A DNA stretch of 39,457 nt from Minwuia thermotolerans (GTDB taxonomy: Bacteria; Pseudomonadota; Alphaproteobacteria; Minwuiales; Minwuiaceae): NCBI GenBank assembly GCA_021604565.1, contig BQJF01000038.1, positions 1 to 39,457 on the forward strand, written 5' to 3'. Each line of letters starts with the position of its first letter. Position 1 is the first letter of the stretch. The notes beneath the pieces are model-generated. The model did no database searches and was not told the DNA's origin. It saw only the letters and a program-made list of their open reading frames with translations. Shown here in pieces: positions 7,932-17,706 of this stretch. The translations under genes and the position numbers were made by a program.

Positions 7932-9170
7932 TCAGATGGCGGCGGCCTGCATCCGCGCGGCAGGGCTGTCGGCGGTGCTGCCGGAAACCGTGCGGCCATC
8001 CTTGATCACTGCCAGATGCCGGGTGCGATCGGCGGCGGCGGTGATGTCCTCCGCCGGATTGCCGGGCACCAGCAGGAAGTCGGCCACGGCACCGTCGCGG
8101 ATCACGCCCCGGTCACCGGGCTCCACCAGTTCTGCCGCATTCGACGTGCCCGCGATCAGCGCATCCAGCGCGGGCATCCCGGCCTCGGCCATGTAGGCCA
8201 GTTCCCAGGCATTGGCACCGTGAATGTTGAACGGCGTTCCGGCATCGGTGCCCATCGCCACGCGGCCCCCGGCGGCGATGTAGTCCTTGAAGGCCTGCAG
8301 ATGGATGTCGTAGACGCGCTCCGACTTCTCCACGGCCCACGCGGGAATGCCCTTGTCGCGGTTCAGCAGGATGTTCTTCACCGCCGCCAGCGTCGGCACC
8401 AGGAAGACGCCGCCGTCGATCATCTCCGCGATGCATTCATCGTTCATGAAGATGCCATGCTCGATGGAATGGATGCCGCCCCGCACGGCGTTCAGGATAC
8501 CTTCGGCACCCTGCGCGTGGCTGGCCGTGCGCTTGTGGAAGCGCCGGGCCTCCGAGATTCCGGCCTTCATTTCCGCGGCCGTGTAATGCGCATCCTCCGG
8601 GTTCACGCCAGGCGTCATGACGCCACCGGTGGCCATGATCTTGATGACATCGACGCCCTTGTGGACATTGGTGCGCACGGCCTTGATCACGTCCTCCACG
8701 CCGTCGGCCACCAGGCCCCAGCGATTGCCGTGCCCGCCGGTCATGCAGATCATCCGCCCCGATGCCCGCATCACGGGACCGGGGAAGCGACCGGCGTTCA
8801 GCGCATCGCGCACGTCCAGGTCGATGTAGTCCTTGCCGCCGCAGTCGCGCACGGCGACGATCCCGCCCTCCAGGGTGCGTTTGGCGTGCTCCAGCGCGCG
8901 CAGCCCGACGCCGGATGCGGACAGGCGATCCACACCCTCCGCCGGATTGGCCTCCGCCCCGTGGCAGATGTGGACATGGCAGTCGATCAGGCCGGGCATC
9001 AGGGTGGCCCCGGTCGTATCGACTGTCTGCCCGGCAAAGCCCTGGAAGGAATCGGCGGGCGCGACCTTGGTGATGCGGCCATTCTCCACCAGTACCGCCT
9101 GGCCCCCGGTCGGGGTGTTCAGTCCGTCGAACACCAGTCCACCGCTATAGAGTGTTGCGTCGTCAGTCAT
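7932..9170 (-). CDS. Amidohydrolase family metal-dependent hydrolase
   Basis: The 412-residue protein has the amidohydrolase TIM-barrel metal ligands: His65 and His67 in DCHVHICH, a probable carboxylated Lys177 in VIKIMATGG, His218 in ASHAQG, His238 in SIEHGI and Asp309 in MGTDAGTP. This sub-branch includes imidazolonepropionase-related and Xaa-Pro dipeptidase or ochratoxinase-like enzymes that cut amide bonds of acyl-amino acids. It is 10 bp upstream of the phosphotransferase and 21 bp downstream of the GST gene. Lying behind a glutamate dehydrogenase, it may release amino acids from N-acyl or dipeptide compounds; that link is inference. Confidence 0.88.
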   Translation of the reverse strand: MTDDATLYSGGLVFDGLNTPTGGQAVLVENGRITKVAPADSFQGFAGQTVDTTGATLMPGLIDCHVHICHGAEANPAEGVDRLSASGVGLRALEHAKRTLEGGIVAVRDCGGKDYIDLDVRDALNAGRFPGPVMRASGRMICMTGGHGNRWGLVADGVEDVIKAVRTNVHKGVDVIKIMATGGVMTPGVNPEDAHYTAAEMKAGISEARRFHKRTASHAQGAEGILNAVRGGIHSIEHGIFMNDECIAEMIDGGVFLVPTLAAVKNILLNRDKGIPAWAVEKSERVYDIHLQAFKDYIAAGGRVAMGTDAGTPFNIHGANAWELAYMAEAGMPALDALIAGTSNAAELVEPGDRGVIRDGAVADFLLVPGNPAEDITAAADRTRHLAVIKDGRTVSGSTADSPAARMQAAAI

Positions 9171-9191
9171 CTGCTTGTCTTCCCTTATGTC

Positions 9192-9878
9192 TCAATCGTA
9201 ACCGGGGGCGGAGCGTGCCACGCCGTCGTAGGCGTCAAGCACCCGGCCCAGCCATTCGGCAACCGGGTCATCATCCTCCAGCAGCCGGAAGGGCGAGATG
9301 GCCCGGGCCCAGAGGAACGGACCGGCGCACATGTGATCGGCAAAGCCCGGGGCATCGCCTGCGACCCATGCCTGGCCACGCAGGGTCAGGCGCAGTGGCA
9401 TCAGCGCCAGGCGGAAACCCTTCACCCGTTCCTCGCGTCCGGCCTGCACCTCTTCCAGCGTCTTGCCGAAGCGCTTCTCCCGGTTTTCGCGGAAATAGGG
9501 CTGATCAGCCGGGTCGAGGTGTTCGTAGATGTCGTGCAGCACCAGTTGCGCCACCCCGCCGGTCAGCACCGCCTCCGTCCAGGACTTGATGAACCGGGCC
9601 TCCGACCGTCCGTTCGGAAACAGGGTCGGCCTGTCCGGATAGGTGTCGTCCAGGTACTCGGCAATGGCCCATGAGTCTGTCACGACCTTCTCGCCATCAA
9701 CGATGGTGGGCACGGTCTTCGCGCCCAGCGACTCGATGGCTTCCCTGTCGGTGAACTTCCAGGCAACGGCCTCGACCTCCAGCCCCTTGTGCGCCAGCGC
9801 CAGTCTGGAACGCCAGCAGAAGGGGCTGAAACGCCGTTCCGGTTCCGCACCGCAAAGGTCGAACATCCTGATTGTCAT
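9192..9878 (-). CDS. Glutathione S-transferase family protein
   Basis: The 228-residue protein has an N-terminal thioredoxin-fold domain with SPFCWRSRLALAHKG, the cis-proline segment KTVPTIV, and the glutathione-binding VVTDSWAIAEYLDDTYPDRP, followed by an all-alpha domain. A Ser/Cys active site (FSPFCWR) suggests a beta/zeta or omega-like soluble GST. Its leader, GGGGAGAT-CGCGACAG before ATG, is almost the same as that of the second GST gene at 24873-25883. It lies between the large glutamate dehydrogenase and the amidohydrolase on the same strand, with gaps of 32 and 21 bp. The substrate is unknown. Confidence 0.88.
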   Translation of the reverse strand: MTIRMFDLCGAEPERRFSPFCWRSRLALAHKGLEVEAVAWKFTDREAIESLGAKTVPTIVDGEKVVTDSWAIAEYLDDTYPDRPTLFPNGRSEARFIKSWTEAVLTGGVAQLVLHDIYEHLDPADQPYFRENREKRFGKTLEEVQAGREERVKGFRLALMPLRLTLRGQAWVAGDAPGFADHMCAGPFLWARAISPFRLLEDDDPVAEWLGRVLDAYDGVARSAPGYD

Positions 9879-9910
9879 CTGTCGCGATCTCCCCTGATCA
9901 TCAGTTCCGG

Positions 9911-12900
9911 TCAGGTCAGCAGACGGGCGATCTGACGGTTCGCCAGTACCAGCCGCGCGATATCCACGCCGCCGGACGCCCTGAGCTCGTTCATCACCTG
10001 ATCAACCCGTTGCAGCCCCGATGCGAACTCCGACTCGAAGCCCGCCAGCGGGTCATCCTGACCGGTCGTGAAGGCCTGCACAACCAGCCTGCGCTGCTGC
10101 GTATAGCTGTCATCCACCAGCATCGCGACAGCCTGCCGGTCCCAGGCGCTTTCCACATTCAGGCCGTTGGCCTGTGCCCGCAGCCAGTCGAGACCCAGGC
10201 GCCCGCCGAGCGCAAAGTAGGCAGCGGCGACCGTGCGCATTTCCTGGCCGACGCTCTCCGCCGCATCGACGATATCCAGCGTGGTGGCCAGCGGTGCCAG
10301 GGCTGCGACCTGACCGGCAAGATCGCCCGGCACACCATCGGCAAGCAGGCTCTCCCGCACCCGCTCCCAGTCGGCGCGCTCCATCGGGCCAAGCTGTTCG
10401 GCAAGGCTGCCCTTCACCTGGTCGATGGCCGGGCGGAACCGCTGCGCCATCCGTGCGCTGTCGATGGGACGCACGGCATTGCGCAGGAACCATTGCCCCG
10501 CCCGCTCCATCAGGCCCTGCACCGTGTTCAGCATCCGTGTCTGCACGGCGGCGGGGACAACGTTGTCCAGTGCGTCGATGGCATCCCACAGCGGCTGCAG
10601 ATCGAAGATGTCACGCACCGCCATGGTCACGCGGGCGACGTCGGCAGCACTGACCCCCAGGTCATCCTGCGCCAGCCGGGCAAAGGCAGGCCCGGCGCGG
10701 TTGACCATGAAGTTCGCGACCTGGGTCGCGATGATCTCCCGACGCAGCCGATGCGCCTTGATCTCCGCCACGTACTTCTGCTGCAGGTCGTCGGGGAAAT
10801 AGGTGACCAGATCAGCCTCCAGCGAAGGCTCGTCCGGCAGGTCGCTTTCCAGCAGTTCGGTCTTCAGGGCCATCTTGGCATAGGACAGCAGCACCGAGAT
10901 CTCCGGACGGGTCAGTCCGCCGGTACGGTCCACGAGTTCGTCATCGGCGGGCAGGAACTCGACCTCCCGGTTCAGCAGGCCGGTGCGGGCATAGGACCGC
11001 ATCATCCGGCCAAGCGGCCCGACATTGCCGCGTCCGGCGCTCTCCGCCAGGGTGATGGCCTGGCCCTGCACGTAGTTGTCGCGCAGTACCAGCGCGGCCA
11101 CATCGTCGGTCATCTCCACCAGTTGGCGGTCACGCTGCTTCCGGGTCATCTCGCCCGCCCCCTCGACAGCGCCAAGCAGGATCTTCAGGTTGACCTCGTG
11201 GTCGGAACAGTCGACCCCGGCGGAATTGTCCACGAAGTCGGTATTGATGCGCCCGCCCTCCTGAGCGAACTCGATCCGCGCACGCTGGGTGATGCCCAGG
11301 TTGGCGCCTTCACCAACCACCTTCACCCGCAGCTCGTCGGCGTCGATGCGGATCATGTCGCTGGCGCGGTCACCCACGTCGCCATGGCTCTCGTCGGTCG
11401 ATTTGACATAGGTGCCGATGCCGCCGAACCAGAGCAGGTCGACCGGCGCGCGCAGGATGTCCTGGATCAACTGGAACGGACTGAGTTCCGTCTCGGCGAT
11501 ATCCAGCGCCTTCTGCGCCTCCGGCGTCAGCGTGACCCGCTTGGCCTTGCGGTCGATCACCATGGCGCCCGCCGACAGCTTCGCCTTGTCGTAGTCCTCC
11601 CAGCTTGACCGCGGCAGATCGAACAGCCGCTTCCGCTCAGCGAAGCTGGTGGCAGCGTCGGGTGTCGGGTCGATGAAGATGTGGCGATGGTCGAAGGCGG
11701 CGATCAGCAGCGTCTGCTCCGACAGCAGCATGCCGTTGCCGAACACGTCACCCGACATGTCGCCGACACCGACGGTGGTGAAGGACTGGGTCTGGATATC
11801 CGTACCCATCTCCCGGAAATGACGCTTCACGCATTCCCAGGCACCGCGCGCGGTGATGCCCATCTTCTTGTGGTCATACCCGGCGGCACCGCCGCTGGCG
11901 AAGGCATCGCCCAGCCAGAAACCATAATCGACCGCGACCTGATTGGCGTAGTCGGAGAAGGTGGCGGTGCCCTTGTCGGCGGCGACCACCAGATAGGGAT
12001 CGTCGTCGTCGCGGCGCACCACGTCCTTCGGCGGCACGATCGCGCCGTTCACGATATTGTCGGTGATGTCGAGCAGCGAGGAAATGAAGTTGCGGTAACA
12101 GGCGATACCCTCCGCCTGAATGGCCTCCCGATCACCGCCGGCGGGCAGGTTCTTCGGCACGAAGCCACCTTTCGACCCCGTGGGCACGATGACGGAATTC
12201 TTCACCATCTGCGCCTTCACCAGACCCAGTACCTCGGTGCGGAAATCCTCCCGCCGGTCGGACCAGCGCAGGCCGCCACGGGCCACCAGTCCCCCGCGCA
12301 GGTGCACGCCCTCGAACCGCGGGCTGTAGACAAAGATCTCCCGCAGGGGCCGGGGCAGGGGCAGATCCTCCAGCGCCTGGCTGTCGAACTTGAAGGAGGC
12401 ATAGGTGCGGGCGCTGCCGTCATCCAGGCGCTGGTAGAAGCTGGTGCGCAGGGTGGAGCGGATGGCGTTCAGGAACCGGCGCAGGATGCGGTCCTGATCC
12501 AGGCTCTCGACGTCGTTCAGCAGCACCTCGACCGATTCCACGATGGTCTGGGACAGGTCATCGCGGTCACCGGCAGTGGCCGGATCGAACTGGACGCGGA
12601 ACAGTTCCACCAGCAGTTCGGTGATGGCCGGGTTCGCGGCCAGCGTGTCCTCCATGTAGTCCTGGCTGAACTGGATGCCCGCCTGGCGCAGGAACTTGCA
12701 GTAGGCCCGCAGCATGGTCACTTCCGGCGCGGTCAGGCCCAGGCTGAGGATCAGGCCATTGAAGCCGTCATCCTCTGTCTCGCCATTGAAGATGCGCAGG
12801 AAACCGTCCTCGAAACCTGCCTTGGCAACCGACAGCGCCAATGCCCGGCCCGAGAGGCTCTCCATGCGGAAATCGTGAATCCAGCACAGTGGCCCGACCG

Positions 12901-14704
12901 GGTCGCCCACGGGATAGGTCTGTTCGGACAGCACCCGCAGCCCCAGGTTCTCCAGCATCGGCAGCACGTCGGACAGGGCCAGTGCCGGTCCCTTCCGGAA
13001 CAGTTTCAGGCGCGCCACGTCATCACCATCCTCCACCTTGCGATAGAGGTTGATGCCGAGCCTGTCTTCGGCTGAACGCTCGATCCGGTCGATGTCGATC
13101 CGCGCCATGCCTGGCGAGAATTCCTCCCGGTAGGCGGAGGTGAAGGCGGTGCCATAGCGCTGCAGCAGGCGTGACGCCGCTTCCTCCCCATGCGCGTCGG
13201 TCATCACTTCGGCCAGGGCGTCGTCCCAGGAACGGGCTTCCTCGACCAGGCGCTGTTCCAGTACCGCGTACTCGACCGCGGCGCCCTCCGGATTGCCGCC
13301 GACAATGACATGCAGGCGGGCGAGCGCGGAGTCGCCTATCTGGGTGTAGAACGCGGAGATTCGCCCGCCCAGACCTTTAGCCAGAATCTTCTCGAACTTG
13401 CGCCGCAGCTCGGAATCGTAGCGGTCGCGGGGAATGAAGATCAGGCAGGAATAGAACCGCTGGAACCGGTCGCGGCGGACGAACAGCCGGATGCGGGGAC
13501 GTTCCTGCAGCGCCAGGATGGCCAGTGCCGTGTCGTGCAGCTCGTCCTCGGAAACCTGAAACAGTTCATCGCGCGGATAGGTGTCGATGACGTTGACCAG
13601 TGCCTTGCCGGCGTGACCGCGGCGGTCGAAGCCTGACCGTGCAAAGACCCTGTCGGCCTTGCGACGGAGGTAGGGAATCTCGCGCGGGGTCCGGTTGTAG
13701 GCCGCGGACGTGAACAGGCCGACGAAACGGCGTTCGCCCACCACGTTGCCCTTGGCGTCGAAGCGCTTGATGCCGATGTAGTCCAGATGCACCGGACGGT
13801 GGACCGGACTGCGGTAGTTGGTCTTGGTCACGATGACCAGTTCCGGACGCTGCAGGAATTCCCGGACTTCCGGTGACAGGGTGGGGCCGCCGGAATGGCG
13901 GTTCATCACCCGGCGTTCCGAACTGCGCAGCAGGCCGAGACCGGTGCCCTGCACGATCTCCAGCCGCTCGCTCTCCTGGCTCGCCTGATAGTCGTACTCG
14001 CGATAGCCGAGGAAGGTGAAGTGATCGGCGATCATCCATTCCAGCAGGGCCTTGCCTTCCGCCACTTCCGTTCCTTCCAGCGGCGGCGGGTTCTCTTCCA
14101 GGTCACGGACGATGGCGCGCGCGTTGTCCATCATCGTCGGCCAGTCGCTGACCGACACCCGCACGTCGTCGAGGATGTTCGACAATGTCTGCTGGATCGC
14201 GGACAGTGCATCCGGATCGCTCAGGCTGCCGATCTCGATCTGTATGTAGCTCTCCCGCAGCGTGGTGGCGTTCTCGCCCGGCTCGCAGAGCATGCCGTCC
14301 GCGTCGCGCACCGTCTCGATGACCGGATGCGCCAGACCGTGGATCTGATGACCATTCTGGTTCAGGGCTGAAATGACGGAATCGACCAGGAAGGGCATGT
14401 CGTCATTGACCATCTCGACGATGGTGTGGGGCGAACTCCAGCCATGTTCGTCCAGGCGCGGGTTGTAGACCCGGACAAGCGCGCGCTCGGACTTGCGCTT
14501 TCCGGCGAACTTCCAGAATGACAGCAGCGATGCATAGGCATCGTCGGGATCACGCGGCTCCGTCTCGTCCGTCGTCATGTGCGGTGCCATGTGTTCGGCG
14601 AACGCGATCAGCGCCTCGCACTCGTCGGGCTTCAGACGCTGCCTGCAGTGGGCCGTGATCTTGTCCAGTAGATCACGGGCAATCGCTTCAACGGTTGGGT
14701 CCAT
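9911..14704 (-). CDS. Large NAD-specific glutamate dehydrogenase
   Basis: At 1597 residues this is the 180-kDa class of NAD-dependent glutamate dehydrogenase, which deaminates glutamate to 2-oxoglutarate and ammonium. A long regulatory N-terminal half with ACT-like segments precedes the catalytic core, visible as ARGGLRWSDRREDFRTEV (near residue 805), VPTGSKGGFVPKN and TTVGVGDMSGDVFGNGMLLS (near 985). A C-terminal helical region follows. GAGGGAG stands about 8 nt before the ATG at 14704. It heads a five-gene minus-strand run and diverges from gdhA over 315 bp. The gene is full length with no frameshift. It is often called gdh2 or gdhB. Confidence 0.96.
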   Translation of the reverse strand: MDPTVEAIARDLLDKITAHCRQRLKPDECEALIAFAEHMAPHMTTDETEPRDPDDAYASLLSFWKFAGKRKSERALVRVYNPRLDEHGWSSPHTIVEMVNDDMPFLVDSVISALNQNGHQIHGLAHPVIETVRDADGMLCEPGENATTLRESYIQIEIGSLSDPDALSAIQQTLSNILDDVRVSVSDWPTMMDNARAIVRDLEENPPPLEGTEVAEGKALLEWMIADHFTFLGYREYDYQASQESERLEIVQGTGLGLLRSSERRVMNRHSGGPTLSPEVREFLQRPELVIVTKTNYRSPVHRPVHLDYIGIKRFDAKGNVVGERRFVGLFTSAAYNRTPREIPYLRRKADRVFARSGFDRRGHAGKALVNVIDTYPRDELFQVSEDELHDTALAILALQERPRIRLFVRRDRFQRFYSCLIFIPRDRYDSELRRKFEKILAKGLGGRISAFYTQIGDSALARLHVIVGGNPEGAAVEYAVLEQRLVEEARSWDDALAEVMTDAHGEEAASRLLQRYGTAFTSAYREEFSPGMARIDIDRIERSAEDRLGINLYRKVEDGDDVARLKLFRKGPALALSDVLPMLENLGLRVLSEQTYPVGDPVGPLCWIHDFRMESLSGRALALSVAKAGFEDGFLRIFNGETEDDGFNGLILSLGLTAPEVTMLRAYCKFLRQAGIQFSQDYMEDTLAANPAITELLVELFRVQFDPATAGDRDDLSQTIVESVEVLLNDVESLDQDRILRRFLNAIRSTLRTSFYQRLDDGSARTYASFKFDSQALEDLPLPRPLREIFVYSPRFEGVHLRGGLVARGGLRWSDRREDFRTEVLGLVKAQMVKNSVIVPTGSKGGFVPKNLPAGGDREAIQAEGIACYRNFISSLLDITDNIVNGAIVPPKDVVRRDDDDPYLVVAADKGTATFSDYANQVAVDYGFWLGDAFASGGAAGYDHKKMGITARGAWECVKRHFREMGTDIQTQSFTTVGVGDMSGDVFGNGMLLSEQTLLIAAFDHRHIFIDPTPDAATSFAERKRLFDLPRSSWEDYDKAKLSAGAMVIDRKAKRVTLTPEAQKALDIAETELSPFQLIQDILRAPVDLLWFGGIGTYVKSTDESHGDVGDRASDMIRIDADELRVKVVGEGANLGITQRARIEFAQEGGRINTDFVDNSAGVDCSDHEVNLKILLGAVEGAGEMTRKQRDRQLVEMTDDVAALVLRDNYVQGQAITLAESAGRGNVGPLGRMMRSYARTGLLNREVEFLPADDELVDRTGGLTRPEISVLLSYAKMALKTELLESDLPDEPSLEADLVTYFPDDLQQKYVAEIKAHRLRREIIATQVANFMVNRAGPAFARLAQDDLGVSAADVARVTMAVRDIFDLQPLWDAIDALDNVVPAAVQTRMLNTVQGLMERAGQWFLRNAVRPIDSARMAQRFRPAIDQVKGSLAEQLGPMERADWERVRESLLADGVPGDLAGQVAALAPLATTLDIVDAAESVGQEMRTVAAAYFALGGRLGLDWLRAQANGLNVESAWDRQAVAMLVDDSYTQQRRLVVQAFTTGQDDPLAGFESEFASGLQRVDQVMNELRASGGVDIARLVLANRQIARLLT

Positions 14705-15019
14705 TGTCGGCTCTCCCTCTGCAGATCGCGGCTTTCCCGGTCAGGTGCCGTCTGTTCTCGGGGCGTCGGAAACACCCGGTCAATCTGTGCGCCCTGCCAC
14801 TAAACCACATCACGCCCGTGAAGCCGAGTATTGACCAAGCGGCAATGGCAACCGACACTGATTCCCGAGGGGCTGGATCGAACACCGGGCAAGTAGTGTG
14901 GCTGCGCCATGTGCCGCCGTGCGGACAGTCCGGCTACTGCAACAAACACCGGTCTAGAATCCGGAATATTCACGAGGGCCGTCGCGGAGACGGGCTCATG
15001 CTCTTGAGGGGGATCACAA
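14705..15019. other. Divergent intergenic region between two glutamate dehydrogenases
   Basis: These 315 bp separate the catabolic (minus) and assimilatory (plus) glutamate dehydrogenase genes. I see no convincing coding region. A TAGAAT at 14956-14961 is a possible -10 for gdhA but has no good -35. Short palindromes include GAATATTC at 14965-14972 and an 11-bp CGGACAGTCCG in the stretch 14922-14932. GAGGGGG before 15020 is the gdhA ribosome binding site. No named operator is recognised. Confidence 0.6.
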
Positions 15020-16378
15020 ATGGCAACTGGTAACGCTGCGCTGCAAAATTTCATGGAAGGCCTGGAAAAGCGTAATCCGGCCGAACCTGAATTCCACCAG
15101 GCGGTGATGGAGGTCGCGGCCACCATCATTCCGTTCCTGGACAACAATCCGAAATATCGCGAGATGCAGATCCTGGAGCGCATGGCGGAACCGGATCGTG
15201 TCATTTCCTTCCGTGTCTGCTGGGAAGATGACGAGGGCAATATCCGCGTCAATCGCGGTCACCGGATCCAGATGAACAATGCCATCGGCCCCTACAAGGG
15301 CGGTCTGCGGTTCCATCCGTCGGTGAATACGTCGGTGCTGAAGTTCCTTGCTTTCGAGCAGACCTTCAAGAACAGCCTGACCGGTCTGCCGATGGGCGCC
15401 GGCAAGGGTGGCGCCAACTTCAATCCGAAGGGCAAGTCGAACAACGAGATCATGCGGTTCTGCCAGTCGTTCATGACGGAACTCTACCGTCATGTCGGCG
15501 CGAACGTTGACGTTCCGGCCGGTGACATCGGTGTCGGCGCGCGTGAGATCGGCTACATGTTCGGCCAGTTCAAGCGCATCACGAACTCGTTCGAGGGCGT
15601 GCTGACCGGCAAGGGTCTGGAATTCGGTGGCTCCCTGGTTCGCAACGAGGCGACGGGTTACGGTGCCGTCTACTTCCTTCAGAACATGCTGAAGGCAGCG
15701 GGCAACGACGTGTCCGGCAAGGTTGCCGTGGTGTCCGGTTCGGGCAACGTGGCCACTCATGCCGCCGAGAAGCTGATGCAGCTTGGCGCGCGTCCGGTGA
15801 CCCTGTCCGATTCCGGCGGTTACATCCACGACCCGGCCGGTTTCACGCAGGAGAAGCTGGACTGGATCAAGGACCTGAAGAACGTCCGTCGCGGTCGCAT
15901 CAGCGAATATTGTGACGAGTTCAGTGGCTCCACCTTCCACGAGGGCAAGCGCCCCTGGGAAGTGCCCGCCGAGATCGCCATGCCGTGCGCGACGCAGAAC
16001 GAACTCAACATCGACGAAGCCAAGATGCTGATCAAGAACGGTGTCGTGGCCGTGTCGGAAGGCGCGAACATGCCGACGTCGAACGAAGGCGTCGATGCGT
16101 TCCTGGATGCCGGTGTCATCTTCGGCCCGGCCAAGGCGGCCAACGCCGGTGGTGTTGCCGTGTCCGGCCTGGAAATGAGCCAGAACTCGGCCCGCATCAG
16201 CTGGGGTGTCGACCAGATGCAGGAGCAGCTGCGCCAGATCATGGAAGACATCCATGGCCGCTGCGAGACCTATGGCAAGGATTATGGCCGTGATGGCATG
16301 ACCGACTATGTCGCCGGTGCCAACATTGCCGGGTTCGCCAAGGTCGCCGACGCGATGATGGCATTCGGCGTGGTCTGA
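15020..16378 (+). CDS. gdhA: NADP-specific glutamate dehydrogenase
   Basis: The 452-residue product is a hexameric-type small glutamate dehydrogenase that makes glutamate from 2-oxoglutarate and ammonium in the cytoplasm. Substrate-binding Lys93 lies in GPYKGGLRFHP, catalytic Lys129 in PMGAGKGGANFNPKGKS, and Asp169 in PAGDIGVGAREIGYM; the Rossmann motif is VSGSGNVA. GAGGGGG is about 8 nt before the ATG. Length and motifs are those of the NADP-dependent family; cofactor use is inferred from family. A strong terminator follows at 16414-16450. Confidence 0.97.
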   Translation: MATGNAALQNFMEGLEKRNPAEPEFHQAVMEVAATIIPFLDNNPKYREMQILERMAEPDRVISFRVCWEDDEGNIRVNRGHRIQMNNAIGPYKGGLRFHPSVNTSVLKFLAFEQTFKNSLTGLPMGAGKGGANFNPKGKSNNEIMRFCQSFMTELYRHVGANVDVPAGDIGVGAREIGYMFGQFKRITNSFEGVLTGKGLEFGGSLVRNEATGYGAVYFLQNMLKAAGNDVSGKVAVVSGSGNVATHAAEKLMQLGARPVTLSDSGGYIHDPAGFTQEKLDWIKDLKNVRRGRISEYCDEFSGSTFHEGKRPWEVPAEIAMPCATQNELNIDEAKMLIKNGVVAVSEGANMPTSNEGVDAFLDAGVIFGPAKAANAGGVAVSGLEMSQNSARISWGVDQMQEQLRQIMEDIHGRCETYGKDYGRDGMTDYVAGANIAGFAKVADAMMAFGVV

Positions 16379-16413
16379 TCCGTCTGTCGGATCAGCACAT
16401 GCTGACGGAATTG

Positions 16414-16450
16414 CGCCCGGTCCCGGTCTTCGGGGCCGGGCGTTTTCGTT
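16414..16450 (+). terminator. Rho-independent terminator of gdhA
   Basis: A 12-bp stem with one G-U pair (16414-16425 with 16431-16442, GC-rich, beginning CGCCCGG) and a GTCTT loop is followed by TTTTCGTT. It sits 35 bp past the gdhA stop and just before the end of convergent hpnE. Confidence 0.85.
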
Positions 16451-16455
16451 GGGGG

Positions 16456-17706
16456 TCAGGCGGTCCTGTCTGCGGCCATGCGACCGGACATGATCGCGCC
16501 CTCGATGGTGGCGGGCAGGCCGCGCACGGTCCAGTCACCGGCCAGCAGCACGTTGGGCACGTTGGACTCGGGGCCGGGGCGCAACGTCTCGTTCGCGGGG
16601 GTCTCGGCGAAGGTCGCACGGCGTTCCTTCACGACCCGATATGCCGGCATTGGCAATGACCGGTCGCCCAGCGCGATGGCGACCTCCGGCCAGAGCTGGC
16701 GGGCGAGTGCTTCTGCCGTGTCTTCGGCGAAGCGATCTGCCGCGCTGACCGTCACGGAGGCCAGACCGTCTCGGCAGAACAGCCATTGCGCGACGCCGCC
16801 GGTCAGCCCGGTCAGCGGTGGCATGTGGGCGGTATGACCGCTGGTGTCGAAATGCAGGTTGAGGATCATGCGGCTGCCCAGGGGGACCGGCATGTCCGGC
16901 AGCAGATCGGGCAGGTTCCATGACGGCACCGCGAGTATCAAGCTGTCATCAGGACCGACGGCCAGCGTCCGGCGCGATGTCTCGATGGCACAGGCAGCAC
17001 CGGCGGCCGTGCGCTGCACCGCCCGGACCCGCTCACCGAAGCTGATCTCCGCACCCCTGCCGCGCAGACATTCGATGGCCGGATCGATCAGCGTATCGGC
17101 CAGGCTGTCGCGTACCGTGACCGGACGAGACCAGCGTTCTCCACGGGCGAAGGTGAGGCGGCAGGTTGCGGCGAGCAGTTGCGCGGAGGCTTCGTGTGCT
17201 GCCGTGTTCAGGGCCGCGACGGAAAGGGGCTCCCAGAACCGCCGCCACAACCATGTGTCCCCCGGAATGCAGTCGGCGACGGTCGCGTCCGAACCTGCCC
17301 GCAGCAGCCGCAACCCTGCCAGCCAGTCCCGCAGTCGCGCTCCGGGTACGGACCGGGATCGCTGCAATATCCACCACGGCACCCGGCCCGCGTTGGGGCG
17401 GACTGTCCAGCGAGCGCCGGTCACCGTATCGATGAACGGATAGGCAGCGGGTTCGCCGATCCTCACGCGCTCAAGTGCGCCGACCTCCGCCAGATAGTCG
17501 AACACAGCCTCGTTGGCGGTCATCATCAGGTGGTTGCCATTGTCGATTGTCCGACCCAGCGTCGGATCGTGGAAGCTGCGGCATCGTCCGCCTGCGGCAG
17601 GTGCAGCTTCCAGCAGCGTGACGCGGTGTCCGCGCGACGTCAGCCGCAATGCGGCGGCCAGTCCGGCCAGCCCTGCACCGACGATGATCGTCTGCGGGCT
17701 GTCCAT
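16456..17706 (-). CDS. hpnE: Hydroxysqualene dehydroxylase HpnE
   Basis: This 416-residue FAD-dependent amine-oxidase/desaturase-type protein opens with the dinucleotide-binding motif IIVGAGLAGLAAALRL and an acidic strand end, LLEAAPAAGGRCRSF, and ends with NVLLAGDWTVRGLPATIEGA. HpnE reduces hydroxysqualene to squalene, the last step of the HpnCDE route. Its start overlaps the hpnD stop by one base (TGATG), and the order hpnC-hpnD-hpnE on one strand is diagnostic. No squalene-hopene cyclase gene is in the window, so the hopanoid or sterol destination cannot be seen. Confidence 0.94.
   Translation of the reverse strand: MDSPQTIIVGAGLAGLAAALRLTSRGHRVTLLEAAPAAGGRCRSFHDPTLGRTIDNGNHLMMTANEAVFDYLAEVGALERVRIGEPAAYPFIDTVTGARWTVRPNAGRVPWWILQRSRSVPGARLRDWLAGLRLLRAGSDATVADCIPGDTWLWRRFWEPLSVAALNTAAHEASAQLLAATCRLTFARGERWSRPVTVRDSLADTLIDPAIECLRGRGAEISFGERVRAVQRTAAGAACAIETSRRTLAVGPDDSLILAVPSWNLPDLLPDMPVPLGSRMILNLHFDTSGHTAHMPPLTGLTGGVAQWLFCRDGLASVTVSAADRFAEDTAEALARQLWPEVAIALGDRSLPMPAYRVVKERRATFAETPANETLRPGPESNVPNVLLAGDWTVRGLPATIEGAIMSGRMAADRTA

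Noticed and set aside
8016..13075. Long plus-strand open frames (up to about 580 codons) opposite the amidohydrolase, GST and large glutamate dehydrogenase genes
   Set aside because: They are antisense to well-recognised genes, have His/Arg/Gln/Pro-rich compositions typical of GC-rich shadow frames, and show no family motif.
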